Below the pieces are notes generated by a model. The model saw only the letters and a list, made by a program, of their open reading frames with translations. It was not told where the DNA came from and made no database searches. Positions 32,746 through 41,761 of a DNA stretch of 64,000 nt are shown here, in pieces. Within the stretch, counting starts at the first letter, position 1, and each line of letters begins with the position of its first letter. Origin of the DNA: JABDJX01 sp039942715 (lineage in GTDB: Bacteria > Pseudomonadota > Alphaproteobacteria > Rhodobacterales > Rhodobacteraceae); contig JBDVBY010000007.1 of assembly GCA_039942715.1 (NCBI GenBank), positions 124,001 to 188,000 on the forward strand, in the 5' to 3' direction. Made by a program: the position numbers and the translations under genes.

Positions 32746-35325
32746 ATGTCGAACAAAATGCTTATCGATGCCACCCACGCGGAAGAGACCCGCGTTGTGG
32801 TGGTCGACGGAAACAAGGTCGAGGAATTCGACTTTGAATCCGAAAACAAACGCCAGCTTGCTGGCAACATCTATCTTGCAAAAGTAACACGGGTCGAGCC
32901 GTCGCTTCAGGCGGCGTTCGTCGATTATGCGGGTAACCGTCATGGGTTTCTCGCTTTTTCCGAGATTCACCCCGATTACTATCAAATCCCGGTGGCCGAT
33001 CGCGAAGCGTTGATCGCCGAAGAAATGGCGCACGCCCGCGCCGAAGCCGAGGAAGAAGAAAAACCCAAACGCCGCCGCCGCAGCCGCTCTAAGGCCAAAC
33101 CAAAGGCTGAAGAGGTGAAGTCCGACGACGAAGTCGTCACTGCCGAGGTGCCAACACCTGAAGAAGGTGCGCCAGACGCAGAGCCAGCTCCTGAAGCAGA
33201 AGCTGCGCCCGAAGCCGTTGCTGAAACCGTGGAAACGCCCGCGGCAGACGCCAAAGACATCCCCGGTATGGATGTAGTCGAGCTTGATGCAGACGACGAT
33301 GAAGAGGGCGAAAAGCCCTACGTTGCGGCCGACAATGCCTCTGAAAATGACGAGACAATCGAATCTGTCGCAGACGATGATACCGCCGAAGAAATTCGCC
33401 GCCCGCGCAAGCAGCGTGCGCGTCGCTATAAAATTCAGGAAGTCATCAAGGTCCGCCAGATCCTTCTGGTTCAGGTCGTCAAAGAAGAGCGCGGCAACAA
33501 AGGCGCAGCGCTCACCACGTACCTTTCCCTGGCTGGTCGCTACTGCGTTCTGATGCCCAACACCGCGCGCGGTGGTGGTATTTCTCGTAAAATCACCAAC
33601 GCACCTGACCGCAAAAAGCTAAAAGAGATCGCTAACGAGATCGAGGTGCCAACCGGCGCCGGTCTGATCATCCGCACGGCAGGTGCCAAGCGGACCAAGA
33701 CTGAGATCAAGCGCGACTATGAATACCTTCAGCGTCTGTGGGAGCAAATTCGTGCCCTGACGCTTCAGTCGATTGCTCCGGCGAAAATCTATGAAGAAGG
33801 CAACCTGATCAAACGCTCGATCCGCGATCTCTACAACCGCGACATTGATGAGGTTTTGGTTGAAGGCGAACTTGGCTATCGCACAGCCAAGGACTTCATG
33901 AAGATGATCATGCCGTCCCACGCCAAGAACGTGAAACACTACAACGAGCCAATGCCGCTTTTTGCGCGCCATCAGGTCGAAAGCTATCTCGCGGGGATGT
34001 TTAACCCGACGGTGCAGCTGAAATCCGGCGGTTACATCGTGATCGGCATCACCGAAGCGCTTGTCGCTATCGACGTGAACTCGGGTAAAGCGACCAAAGA
34101 AGGCTCGATTGAAGATACCGCGCTCAAGACCAACCTTGAGGCCGCCGAAGAAGTGGCGCGCCAATTGCGCCTGCGCGACTTGGCCGGTCTGATCGTGATC
34201 GATTACATCGACATGGAAGAGCGCAAGAACAACTCAGCCGTTGAGAAGCGGTTTAAGGACCGTTTGAAAACCGACCGCGCGCGCATCCAGGTAGGTCGCA
34301 TTTCAGGCTTTGGTCTGATGGAAATGTCGCGCCAGCGTTTGCGTCCCGGCATGCTTGAGGCTTCGACACAGCCGTGTCCGGCCTGTCACGGCACCGGGCT
34401 GATCCGGTCCGAAGACAGCCTTGGTCTGACGATCCTGCGCCAGCTTGAAGAAGAAGGCGTGCGCCGCCGCACGAAAGAAGTGCTGCTCAAAGCGCCTGTC
34501 TCGATCGTCAACTTCCTGATGAACATGAAACGCGAGCATATCGCGCAGATCGAAGCGCGCTATGGCATGGCGATCCGTCTTGAAGCCGATCCGTTCCTTG
34601 TCTCGCCTGACTTCTCGATTGAGAAATTCAAAACCGCGACCCGCCGCGTTGAAGCAGCACCAGTGGTGTCTGTCGATGCATCGCTGATGGCAGAGGTTGA
34701 TGAGGACGTGGCCGAGGAAGAAGAGGCCATCGTCGAGGAAACGCCCGAAGAGGATAAGCCAAAGCGCAAGCGCCGTCGGCGTCGTCGTCGTCGCGGTGGC
34801 AAAGGTGGCGGAGACGCCAGCGGCGAAGGTCAAGAGAACGCGCAGCAGTCGCAGGATGGCGAGAAAGCCGAGCCGCAAGCAGACGCTTCTGGCGAAGATG
34901 TAGCTGAGGCAGACAAACCTGCCGATGCGCCTGCAGAAGAGGGCGCTGAGGCCAAAGAAGATAAGCCAAAGCGCCGCCGTTCGCGTCGCAAAAAATCGGA
35001 TGCACCTGCAGCGGATGCACCTGAGCAAGAGCCAGTGGCCGAGGTGGCTGAGACGCCCGAGCCTGTCGCAGAAGAGGCTGTGGTCGAAAAACCAAAACGT
35101 CGCCGCACGCGCCGTAAGAAAGAAGAACCGGTAGCAGCAGACGTTGTGGTCGAGGCCGAAGCACCGGCACCAGAGCCGGTTGCTGAACCTGCGCCTGCGC
35201 CCGAACCAGAACCTGTTCTGGTTGCAACAGCCGAGCCAGAACCAGCCCCAGAGCCCGCCGCTGCCGCTCCTGATGAGCCTGCAAAGCCGCGACGCCGCGG
35301 TTGGTGGTCACTGGGAAATAAGTGA
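32746..35325 (+). CDS. rne: ribonuclease E
   Basis: 859 residues. The S1 RNA-binding domain begins at about 36 (GNIYLAKVTRVEPSLQAAFV) and is interrupted by an acidic, low-complexity insert of roughly 120 residues before resuming near RYKIQEVIKVRQILLVQVVK, an arrangement known in alphaproteobacteria. The catalytic DNase I-like part includes EALVAIDVNSGK and LIVIDYIDME, and the zinc link is CPACHGTG. The C-terminal third is disordered, with Arg-rich blocks (PKRKRRRRRRRRGG) that bind RNA and degradosome partners. Initiates mRNA decay and rRNA/sRNA processing. Confidence 0.95.
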   Translation: MSNKMLIDATHAEETRVVVVDGNKVEEFDFESENKRQLAGNIYLAKVTRVEPSLQAAFVDYAGNRHGFLAFSEIHPDYYQIPVADREALIAEEMAHARAEAEEEEKPKRRRRSRSKAKPKAEEVKSDDEVVTAEVPTPEEGAPDAEPAPEAEAAPEAVAETVETPAADAKDIPGMDVVELDADDDEEGEKPYVAADNASENDETIESVADDDTAEEIRRPRKQRARRYKIQEVIKVRQILLVQVVKEERGNKGAALTTYLSLAGRYCVLMPNTARGGGISRKITNAPDRKKLKEIANEIEVPTGAGLIIRTAGAKRTKTEIKRDYEYLQRLWEQIRALTLQSIAPAKIYEEGNLIKRSIRDLYNRDIDEVLVEGELGYRTAKDFMKMIMPSHAKNVKHYNEPMPLFARHQVESYLAGMFNPTVQLKSGGYIVIGITEALVAIDVNSGKATKEGSIEDTALKTNLEAAEEVARQLRLRDLAGLIVIDYIDMEERKNNSAVEKRFKDRLKTDRARIQVGRISGFGLMEMSRQRLRPGMLEASTQPCPACHGTGLIRSEDSLGLTILRQLEEEGVRRRTKEVLLKAPVSIVNFLMNMKREHIAQIEARYGMAIRLEADPFLVSPDFSIEKFKTATRRVEAAPVVSVDASLMAEVDEDVAEEEEAIVEETPEEDKPKRKRRRRRRRRGGKGGGDASGEGQENAQQSQDGEKAEPQADASGEDVAEADKPADAPAEEGAEAKEDKPKRRRSRRKKSDAPAADAPEQEPVAEVAETPEPVAEEAVVEKPKRRRTRRKKEEPVAADVVVEAEAPAPEPVAEPAPAPEPEPVLVATAEPEPAPEPAAAAPDEPAKPRRRGWWSLGNK

Positions 35326-35330
35326 ACGAC

Positions 35331-35359
35331 AAAGGGGCAGGGATTATCTCTGCCCTTTT
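35331..35359 (+). terminator. Rho-independent terminator after rne
   Basis: AAAGGGGCAG / CTGCCCTTTT arms around a 9-base loop, nine bases after the rne stop, with a T run at the 3-prime edge. Confidence 0.8.
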
Positions 35360-35389
35360 CGTCTTTGCGAAAATGTCTTTGAAACCCGC

Positions 35390-35617
35390 CTAGGCTTTTT
35401 TAATCACATAGGTCTGAACGCCGTCTGTTTCGTCATTTGAAACAAGCGTGTACCCCTGTTCAGCGCAAAAATGCGGGACATCCACAACCGCTGCCGGATC
35501 ATCCGCCATAATTTGCAAAACGGCACCCGGCGCCATGCCACGCAGACGTTTTGCCGCCTTTAACACGGGCAGCGGACACAAAAGCCCGGTTGCATCAAGG
35601 ATTTCAACGTCACTCAT
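35390..35617 (-). CDS. tusA: TusA-family sulfurtransferase
   Basis: 75 residues from ATG 35617. The TusA/SirA signature with the active Cys is DATGLLCPLPVLKAAK, followed by GAVLQIMADDPAAVVDVPHF and a short beta C-terminus. It relays persulfide sulfur, for tRNA thiolation or other uses. Divergent from ccdA, 109 bases away, and convergent with rne. Confidence 0.9.
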   Translation of the reverse strand: MSDVEILDATGLLCPLPVLKAAKRLRGMAPGAVLQIMADDPAAVVDVPHFCAEQGYTLVSNDETDGVQTYVIKKA

Positions 35618-35726
35618 TGCCAAAAGCCGTAATTGCGGTGTTACAGTTTGTCCACCAAGTTGTGACCACACGTGTCATGACGGGGCGCGCGAAACCCGCT
35701 AACAAGGGCGCAAAGGTTGAATACGT

Positions 35727-36482
35727 ATGTTTGGAATAGACATCTTTGATGCAGGCTTGCTGCCTGCCATGACAGTGGCGCTTGCCGCTGGCTTTTTGTC
35801 GTTCCTTAGCCCCTGCGTCTTGCCAATCGTGCCGCCTTACTTGGCCTATATGGGCGGCGTTTCCGTCTCTGACATGCAAGGCGCTGACCGCAAGTCGCGC
35901 AACCGCGCGCTGGGTGCCTCGATCTTTTTCGTCCTCGGCCTTTCTACCGTGTTCCTGCTTCTTGGCTTTACCGCCAGTGCCTTTGGGCGGTTTTTTCTGA
36001 CCAATCAAGACTGGTTCGTTTCCATCGCAGGCGTTGTCATCATGATCTTTGGCGCGCATTTCATCGGCGTTTTCCGCATCGGATTTATGGATCGCGAGAT
36101 GCGGATCGATGCAGGCGACAAGGGTGGATCGGCCTTTGGCGCCTATGTTTTGGGGCTCGCCTTTGCCTTTGGTTGGACGCCCTGCATCGGTCCCATTCTC
36201 GGTGCGATCCTGTCGTTGGCCGCCTCAGAAGGCGATGTGACACGCGGCACTACGCTTTTGGCCGCCTACGCTGTTGGACTTGGGGTGCCGTTTATCTTAG
36301 TGGCTGCTTATTTCCCGCGTCTGTCGGGGCTTATGGCGTGGATGCGCAAGCATATGGAGCGGATCGAACGCGTCATGGGCCTGCTGCTTTGGACCGTTGG
36401 GTTGCTGATGCTGACGGGTGCTTTTACTGACTTTAGCTGGTGGCTGAACGAGCAATTCCCTGTTTTGCAACAGTTTGGTTAG
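35727..36482 (+). CDS. ccdA: cytochrome c biogenesis protein CcdA
   Basis: 251 residues with six predicted membrane helices. The paired redox Cys residues sit in FLSPCVLPIVPPYLAY and FGWTPCIGPILGA, the defining arrangement of CcdA/DsbD membrane domains. It carries reducing equivalents from thioredoxin across the inner membrane for cytochrome c maturation or periplasmic thiol reduction. Start ATG 35727. Confidence 0.93.
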   Translation: MFGIDIFDAGLLPAMTVALAAGFLSFLSPCVLPIVPPYLAYMGGVSVSDMQGADRKSRNRALGASIFFVLGLSTVFLLLGFTASAFGRFFLTNQDWFVSIAGVVIMIFGAHFIGVFRIGFMDREMRIDAGDKGGSAFGAYVLGLAFAFGWTPCIGPILGAILSLAASEGDVTRGTTLLAAYAVGLGVPFILVAAYFPRLSGLMAWMRKHMERIERVMGLLLWTVGLLMLTGAFTDFSWWLNEQFPVLQQFG

Positions 36483-36549
36483 CAACACCTGCGCAATTCT
36501 TTGGATTTTCTGACTTCTCGCGGCGCGGCCTTGTCGCTAATTTGCGCCC

Positions 36550-37839
36550 ATGTCTGCCGACTCTCATAACGCGGTGTCGCGTCGCCGGGTGTTTTATATC
36601 CCCGGTTACGATCCACACCCGCCGCGCCGCTATCGCGAGCTTTATCGGTCGCAAAGCGCGCTGCAGGCCGATATCTCTGGCTATCGCATTGAGCAGAAAC
36701 CGGGTCAGTCCGACACTGGCTGGAAGGTCCGCGCCGACATTGATGGGGCGCAGGTGCAAAGCAAAATTGATGTTTTGATCTGGAACGATCTGGTGCAGTC
36801 GTCCATGCGCGCTGGCATTGCGGGCACCTATCTTGCACTGGTGAAAACGGCGTGGACCTACATTTCAACAGGAACGTTGCGACGGCTCACATGGCTGGCC
36901 AAAGGCCCGGTTCTGGCAGCGCTTTATCCCGTCGCGATGCTTTTGGGCCAATTGCTCATTGCCATTGTCGCAGCGTCCAGCCTAGGCAGTTTCGCAGCCT
37001 GGCTCACGCTTTCAGGGGCCTCTGCGGTTAAGCAGCTCTTCGGTTTTGGAGCCGTGACCGACGGTTGGTTATGGAGTTTGGTTGGCGGAGCAGTGTTTTG
37101 GGTGATCTTCTTGCCGATCGCTCTGATTATTCTGCGTTGGTTTAAATCAAAAGATAACAAGACTTTCGCTTACTACCTGATGCACGATTACGCCTATACC
37201 GCCAAACGGCGCGGGGCCTATCCCGACGAAATCGAGGCGCGCTTGCACGAATTTCGCCACCGCATCGAAGGAGCCTTGCGCGAAGATATAGATGAGGTGC
37301 TGATCGTCGGTCATTCATCCGGCGCGCAACTGGCGGTCTCACTTGTCGCTGACATTCTACGCGGTACGCCAATGGGGCGCGATGGTGGTCCGGCACTGTC
37401 GTTGCTGACACTGGGGCAGGTGATCCCGATGGTTAGTTTCTTGCCGGAAGCGGATCGTCTGCGCCGTGATCTGCGGCTTTTGTCCACGTCCGAAGACATG
37501 ACTTGGATCGACATTTCGGCGCCCGGCGATGGCTGTTCCTTTGCGCTGTCTGATCCAGTTTCTGTCTCGGGCGTTGCCCCTGAAACAGGTCAAAGATGGC
37601 CGGTGATCCTGTCTGCCGCCTTCTCTAAAACACTGTCGAAAGAGCGGCAAAAAGAACTGCGCCACCGCTATTTTCAACTGCATTTTCAGTATCTTTGCGC
37701 CTTCGATAATCCGGGCGAATACGACTATTTCAAAATCACCGCAGGCCCGCAAACGCTGGGTCAACGGTTTCGCGGGCGACGCTCTTCAAACAGCCGTATC
37801 GATGTGCCGGCTTCACGCTTTACGTCCACCATGCCATGA
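36550..37839 (+). CDS. membrane-inserted alpha/beta-hydrolase-like protein
   Basis: 429 residues. The N-terminus has RRVFYIPGYDPHPPRRYREL, like the oxyanion turn of alpha/beta hydrolases. Two hydrophobic hairpin segments (about 122-150 and 172-197) interrupt the fold, and DEVLIVGHSSGAQLAVSLVA gives the nucleophile-elbow GHSSG serine. The substrate is unknown; a lipid or ester is plausible. Its stop overlaps the P450 start, suggesting a shared pathway. Confidence 0.75.
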   Translation: MSADSHNAVSRRRVFYIPGYDPHPPRRYRELYRSQSALQADISGYRIEQKPGQSDTGWKVRADIDGAQVQSKIDVLIWNDLVQSSMRAGIAGTYLALVKTAWTYISTGTLRRLTWLAKGPVLAALYPVAMLLGQLLIAIVAASSLGSFAAWLTLSGASAVKQLFGFGAVTDGWLWSLVGGAVFWVIFLPIALIILRWFKSKDNKTFAYYLMHDYAYTAKRRGAYPDEIEARLHEFRHRIEGALREDIDEVLIVGHSSGAQLAVSLVADILRGTPMGRDGGPALSLLTLGQVIPMVSFLPEADRLRRDLRLLSTSEDMTWIDISAPGDGCSFALSDPVSVSGVAPETGQRWPVILSAAFSKTLSKERQKELRHRYFQLHFQYLCAFDNPGEYDYFKITAGPQTLGQRFRGRRSSNSRIDVPASRFTSTMP

Positions 37840-39152
37840 TTCCACCAAAACCGTCGGCGCGTGGATCGAAGGTCTCTTTGTGGCGCTATTGGCGAATGTT
37901 TCGTCGCGATATCCTGTCAGCACAACCGGCCAAACTTTACCGCGCTAAAATGGCAGAGTTTCGCACGCCGTTCTTCCGCTCCTACCTTGTGAATGATCCA
38001 GCTTTAGTGCGCCGCGTGTTGATCGACGCGCCAAAAGAGTTCCCCAAATCCGAACGGGTTACGCGCGGGCTGAACATTCTGTTAGGCCAATCGGTGTTTG
38101 TGACCAACGGATCGCTCTGGGAGCGTCAGCGCCGCATCATCAATCCGGCTTTTGAAGGCGGGCGCATCAAAGATCAGTTTCCGGCGATGTTGGAAGCGGC
38201 ACAAGCTGCCGTTGAGCGTGTCGAACCGGGCGTCGTGGATATTGAAGCCGCCGCTAGCCACGCCACGGCTGATGTTATCTTTCGTACCCTGTTCTCCGTG
38301 CCAATCGAATACAAAACCGCATCCGACACCTATCAGGCGTTCCGCGCGTTTCAACGCAGCCAGCCGGTAGCGATCCTGTCAGCCTTGATCCCGTGGTGGC
38401 CTGTGCGTCATAAAAAACGCACCAAAGAAACCGCCAACGCGCTGCGCGACCTGATTGCCCAACTGGTCGATGCGCGCCAAGCGCAGATCGAAGACGGCAC
38501 GGCACCCGACGATCTTGCGACCAAAATCATGACAACTCGCGACCCTGAAACCGGGGTCTGTTTCACCCGATCTGAGATGATCGATCAGGTGGCGATCTTT
38601 TTTTTGGCCGGGCACGAAACAAGCGCGGCGCTGTTAAGCTGGGCGCTGTGGTGTCTGGCCGCATCGCCAGAGCACGGCAATCAAGTCGCGCAAGAAGCAA
38701 AAGCGTTCATGGACGCACCGTCTTTCGCAAACCTCTCAAAGATGCCGCTCACGCGCGATGTTCTGAAAGAGACGTTGCGGCTTTATCCTCCGGTGCCCAT
38801 GATGGTGCGCGAGGCCGCCAGCGCGCAGACATTTCGCAAACGCGCCATCAAATCCGGCGCGCAGATTGTCATCTCGCTTTGGCATCTGGGCCGCCACGTC
38901 GAAGCATGGGACGACCCGGACACCTTCCGCCCCGAGCGGTGGGAGGCCAAGCCGGCACGAGAGGCTTATTTGCCGTTTTCGGCAGGGCCGCGCGTATGCC
39001 CAGGGGCCGCGTTTGCTCTCAGCGAAGGGGCGATTTTGCTTGCAGCCTTTATGGCGCGTTTTGAATTCGAAGTGGTGGACACACCGGTGCCAGTCGCGCA
39101 TCTGACCACGCGCACCCGTGATGGAATGTGCTTAAACGTCAAAGTCCGGTAA
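37836..39152 (+). CDS. cytochrome P450
   Basis: 438 residues, no membrane anchor, as in bacterial soluble P450s. The I-helix oxygen-activation motif is LAGHETSAALLSW, the ExxR pair is in KETLRLYPPVPM, the PERW-type segment is FRPERWEA, and the heme-thiolate loop is FSAGPRVCPGAAFAL. Monooxygenase of unknown substrate. ATGA overlap with the upstream hydrolase-like gene; electron donors are not adjacent, though a 2Fe-2S ferredoxin lies 4 kb downstream. Confidence 0.93.
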   Translation: MIPPKPSARGSKVSLWRYWRMFRRDILSAQPAKLYRAKMAEFRTPFFRSYLVNDPALVRRVLIDAPKEFPKSERVTRGLNILLGQSVFVTNGSLWERQRRIINPAFEGGRIKDQFPAMLEAAQAAVERVEPGVVDIEAAASHATADVIFRTLFSVPIEYKTASDTYQAFRAFQRSQPVAILSALIPWWPVRHKKRTKETANALRDLIAQLVDARQAQIEDGTAPDDLATKIMTTRDPETGVCFTRSEMIDQVAIFFLAGHETSAALLSWALWCLAASPEHGNQVAQEAKAFMDAPSFANLSKMPLTRDVLKETLRLYPPVPMMVREAASAQTFRKRAIKSGAQIVISLWHLGRHVEAWDDPDTFRPERWEAKPAREAYLPFSAGPRVCPGAAFALSEGAILLAAFMARFEFEVVDTPVPVAHLTTRTRDGMCLNVKVR

Positions 39153-39158
39153 AACGCG

Positions 39159-39371
39159 CTACTCGGTATAGTGCGCCAGAACAAAAAGCCGGATCGCCGA
39201 GGCGAGCCCGGTGTCCAGGTCGCGGCCTGAATCAATCTCAGCGGCCAGATCATTGATCGGACGTCCCTGCGCCTTGGCAATGTCACAAAACGCTCGCCAG
39301 AATTCGTCCTCCAGCGACACGCTTGTGCGGTGTTGTTTCAAAGTCAAAGACCGCTTCACAGGTCTGCCCAT
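39159..39371 (-). CDS. ribbon-helix-helix domain protein
   Basis: 70 residues. KQHRTSVSLEDEFWRAFCDI forms the beta-strand plus helix of an RHH_4 domain, followed by GRPINDLAAEIDSGRDLDTG and LASAIRLFVLAHY. Likely a small DNA-binding regulator or Arc-like protein. Three bases downstream of the DUF4169 gene, third gene of the fumC unit; a conserved trio in Rhodobacterales to my knowledge. Confidence 0.85.
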   Translation of the reverse strand: MGRPVKRSLTLKQHRTSVSLEDEFWRAFCDIAKAQGRPINDLAAEIDSGRDLDTGLASAIRLFVLAHYTE

Positions 39372-39374
39372 CTC

Positions 39375-39548
39375 TCAGCGCTCGCGCTTGTGGTCATCAA
39401 CCCGCGCTTCGGATTTCGCCTTTTGCGCAAGGTCGGCGGCCTTTTCCGTCTTCGTCCGTCCAAACGCGACCGCGTTTTCAGCCGCGCGCGCTTTGGCGTT
39501 CTTGCGCGCACGGGTTTTTCGCGCTTTGTTCAGATTTGTGACACTCAC
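39375..39548 (-). CDS. DUF4169 small basic protein
   Basis: 57 residues with a GTG start at 39548 that overlaps the fumC TGA (GTGA). The sequence is Lys/Arg/Ala-rich: VSVTNLNKARKTRARKNAKA, then RAAENAVAFGRTKTEK and a KRER C-terminus. DUF4169 proteins have unknown function; the charge suggests nucleic acid or ribosome contact (inference). Confidence 0.85.
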   Translation of the reverse strand: MSVTNLNKARKTRARKNAKARAAENAVAFGRTKTEKAADLAQKAKSEARVDDHKRER

Positions 39549-40936
39549 TTTGGTCCAATCATCTTTTCGGGGCGCACAACCTCGTCAAACGTCGCCTCAT
39601 CGACAAAGCCAAGCTTGACGGCTTCCTCTTTCAAAGTCGTGCCGTTCTTATGCGCTGTCTTGGCCACGGTCGTGGCATTGTCATAACCAATCGTTGGCGC
39701 AAGCGCTGTGACAAGCATCAGGCTTTCACGCATCAACTGATCAATCCGGCTCTCATTCGCTTTGATCCCGGCCACACAATTGTCGGTAAAGGCCGAGGCC
39801 GCGTCACCCAACAACTGCATGGATTGCAACACGTTATAGGCCATCATCGGCTTATACACATTCAGCTCAAAATGCCCTTGGCTTCCCGCAAACCCAACAG
39901 CTGCATCATTGCCAATCACATGCGCACAGACCTGCGTCATCGCCTCGCACTGAGTTGGGTTCACCTTGCCCGGCATGATCGACGAACCCGGCTCATTCTC
40001 TGGCAAAAGCAGTTCATAAAGACCACAGCGCGGTCCAGACCCAAGCAGGCGAATGTCGTTCGCAATCTTAAACAGCGACGCTGCAGCAGCCTTCAAAGCC
40101 CCCGACATCGCCACCATCGCGTCATGCGCGGCCAGTGCCTCAAATTTGTTCGGCGCAGTGACAAACGGCAGCCCGGTTATCCGCGCCATATTGGCGGCAA
40201 CCTCTTCGCCCCAACCGGGCCGCGTGTTCAGACCGGTGCCCACAGCCGTACCGCCTTGGGCCAGCTCATAAATATCTCCCAAAGCCGCCTCGATCCGCTC
40301 AATAGATTTGGCCACCTGATGCGCATAGCCGGAAAATTCCTGCGCCAGCGTCAAAGGTGTGGCATCCATCGTATGCGTGCGGCCAATTTTGATAATGCCA
40401 TCAAACTCAGCAACTTTGGCTTCCAAAACTGAATGCAGCTTCTTCAATCCCGGCAACGTCACATCGCGCGCCGTCATTGCCGTGGAAATATGCATCGCAG
40501 TGGGGAAGGTGTCGTTTGAAGACTGCCCCATGTTGCAATGATCATTCGGGTGCACAGGTTCTTTCGAGCCAATCACGCCGCCCATGATTTCGATCGCGCG
40601 GTTTGCGATCACCTCATTGGCGTTCATGTTCGATTGCGTGCCCGACCCGGTCTGCCAAACGACAAGCGGAAAATGATCATCCAGCTTGCCCGCAACAACC
40701 TCGCCTGCCGCGGCAATCATCGCATCGGCCTTGTCAGCCTCAAGCACTCCGGCGGCCTTGTTCGCCTCAGCACAGGCTTGCTTGATCACGCCCAAAGCGC
40801 GCACAACGGCAACGGGCTGTTTCTCCCAGCCAATCGGGAAATTCATCAGACTGCGCTGCGTCTGCGCGCCCCAGTACTTTTCGGAAGGAACCTCAAGCGG
40901 TCCAAAGCTGTCGGTTTCAGTGCGGGTGTCAGACAT
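39545..40936 (-). CDS. fumC: class II fumarate hydratase
   Basis: 463 residues, normal for FumC. SGTQSNMNANEVIANRA and HPNDHCNMGQSSNDTFPTAM bind substrate, TGLNTRPGWGEE follows, and GSSIMPGKVNPTQCEA is the fumarase/aspartase signature with the catalytic Ser. Interconverts fumarate and malate in the TCA cycle without an iron-sulfur cluster. Confidence 0.97.
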   Translation of the reverse strand: MSDTRTETDSFGPLEVPSEKYWGAQTQRSLMNFPIGWEKQPVAVVRALGVIKQACAEANKAAGVLEADKADAMIAAAGEVVAGKLDDHFPLVVWQTGSGTQSNMNANEVIANRAIEIMGGVIGSKEPVHPNDHCNMGQSSNDTFPTAMHISTAMTARDVTLPGLKKLHSVLEAKVAEFDGIIKIGRTHTMDATPLTLAQEFSGYAHQVAKSIERIEAALGDIYELAQGGTAVGTGLNTRPGWGEEVAANMARITGLPFVTAPNKFEALAAHDAMVAMSGALKAAAASLFKIANDIRLLGSGPRCGLYELLLPENEPGSSIMPGKVNPTQCEAMTQVCAHVIGNDAAVGFAGSQGHFELNVYKPMMAYNVLQSMQLLGDAASAFTDNCVAGIKANESRIDQLMRESLMLVTALAPTIGYDNATTVAKTAHKNGTTLKEEAVKLGFVDEATFDEVVRPEKMIGPK

Positions 40937-41002
40937 GCGTGCGCTCCAGGCAGGATTAACCGCTGAAAGCTATAGGCAAGCCGCGTCCCTTGCGCAATGA
41001 TC

Positions 41003-41590
41003 TCACGACATACGGCGCAACATCGCACCCTGAAATTTTGGATGATCTGACAAAACGCGCGAAAGACTGTCGCGCATGCTGGCCAGATCGTTGCCATAAA
41101 AGTAAAATAGCGTGCGATCCTGATCCTGCGCCCATCCCCGGCTGACGGCCAGATTTGCAAGCGCGTCGTGGCATACTTTGGAAAAGTCGTGCCGCGCCTT
41201 TTCGCTGGTGGTCAAACGGCGATCCACTGACAACTCCAATCCTTCAGCGCGCCCAAACAGTAATGGATCGCCCACACCTTCAGACAATCGCATAGATGAC
41301 CCACAAGGGGCCGCCAAATGCTCAAGCATGTGCGCGATTGTTTGCAATCCGGCGCGCGACGCATCCCGCAGTCCAAGATAAAGTGTCAGCCCACAGACTT
41401 GTTCACCGCCGTTCATAGCCACATTGGTGTCCATCACCGTGCCCATGCCAGCCGCTGCCATCTGCTCTTTCAAAGGCGCGACAAAAATCTCTTCCGCATC
41501 GCTGTGGCCCATAATGACCGGCAAATGCACCTCGACCAGCGAGACTTGCATCACCACGTTTTTCTTCAGCGTCAGGTTTTTAAATAGCAT
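41003..41590 (-). CDS. hypothetical protein, 195 aa
   Basis: No signal peptide or membrane helix; mixed alpha/beta composition. A short N-terminal stretch (MLFKNLTLKKNVV) may belong to the 5-prime end only; ATG 41551 (MQVSLVEVHLPVIMGHSD) is an equally good start giving 182 residues. A Cys in GEQVCGLTLYLG and another in APCGSSMRL are notable, but I recognise no family. It stands alone between fumC and the plus-strand methyltransferase. Confidence 0.65.
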   Translation of the reverse strand: MLFKNLTLKKNVVMQVSLVEVHLPVIMGHSDAEEIFVAPLKEQMAAAGMGTVMDTNVAMNGGEQVCGLTLYLGLRDASRAGLQTIAHMLEHLAAPCGSSMRLSEGVGDPLLFGRAEGLELSVDRRLTTSEKARHDFSKVCHDALANLAVSRGWAQDQDRTLFYFYGNDLASMRDSLSRVLSDHPKFQGAMLRRMS

Positions 41591-41761
41591 GATTCACTCC
41601 CCATCAGGGAAAGCGTGGAGCCCAATTGTGGCAAAAGCCCGGACGTTTCGCGGCAACAGAGCGGCTTATGCGCAAATTTTTGGGGAAATTAACGGATATT
41701 TTAGCGGGCCCAGCGTTAGATCAAAGGCAACTCCGCAAGAATTGCGCGAAAGGGCTAAGCT

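Noticed and set aside
34303..35028. Long minus-strand ORFs across the 3-prime half of rne
   Set aside because: They are shadows of the Arg/Glu/Ala-rich rne coding sequence, with no ribosome sites and no recognisable domains.
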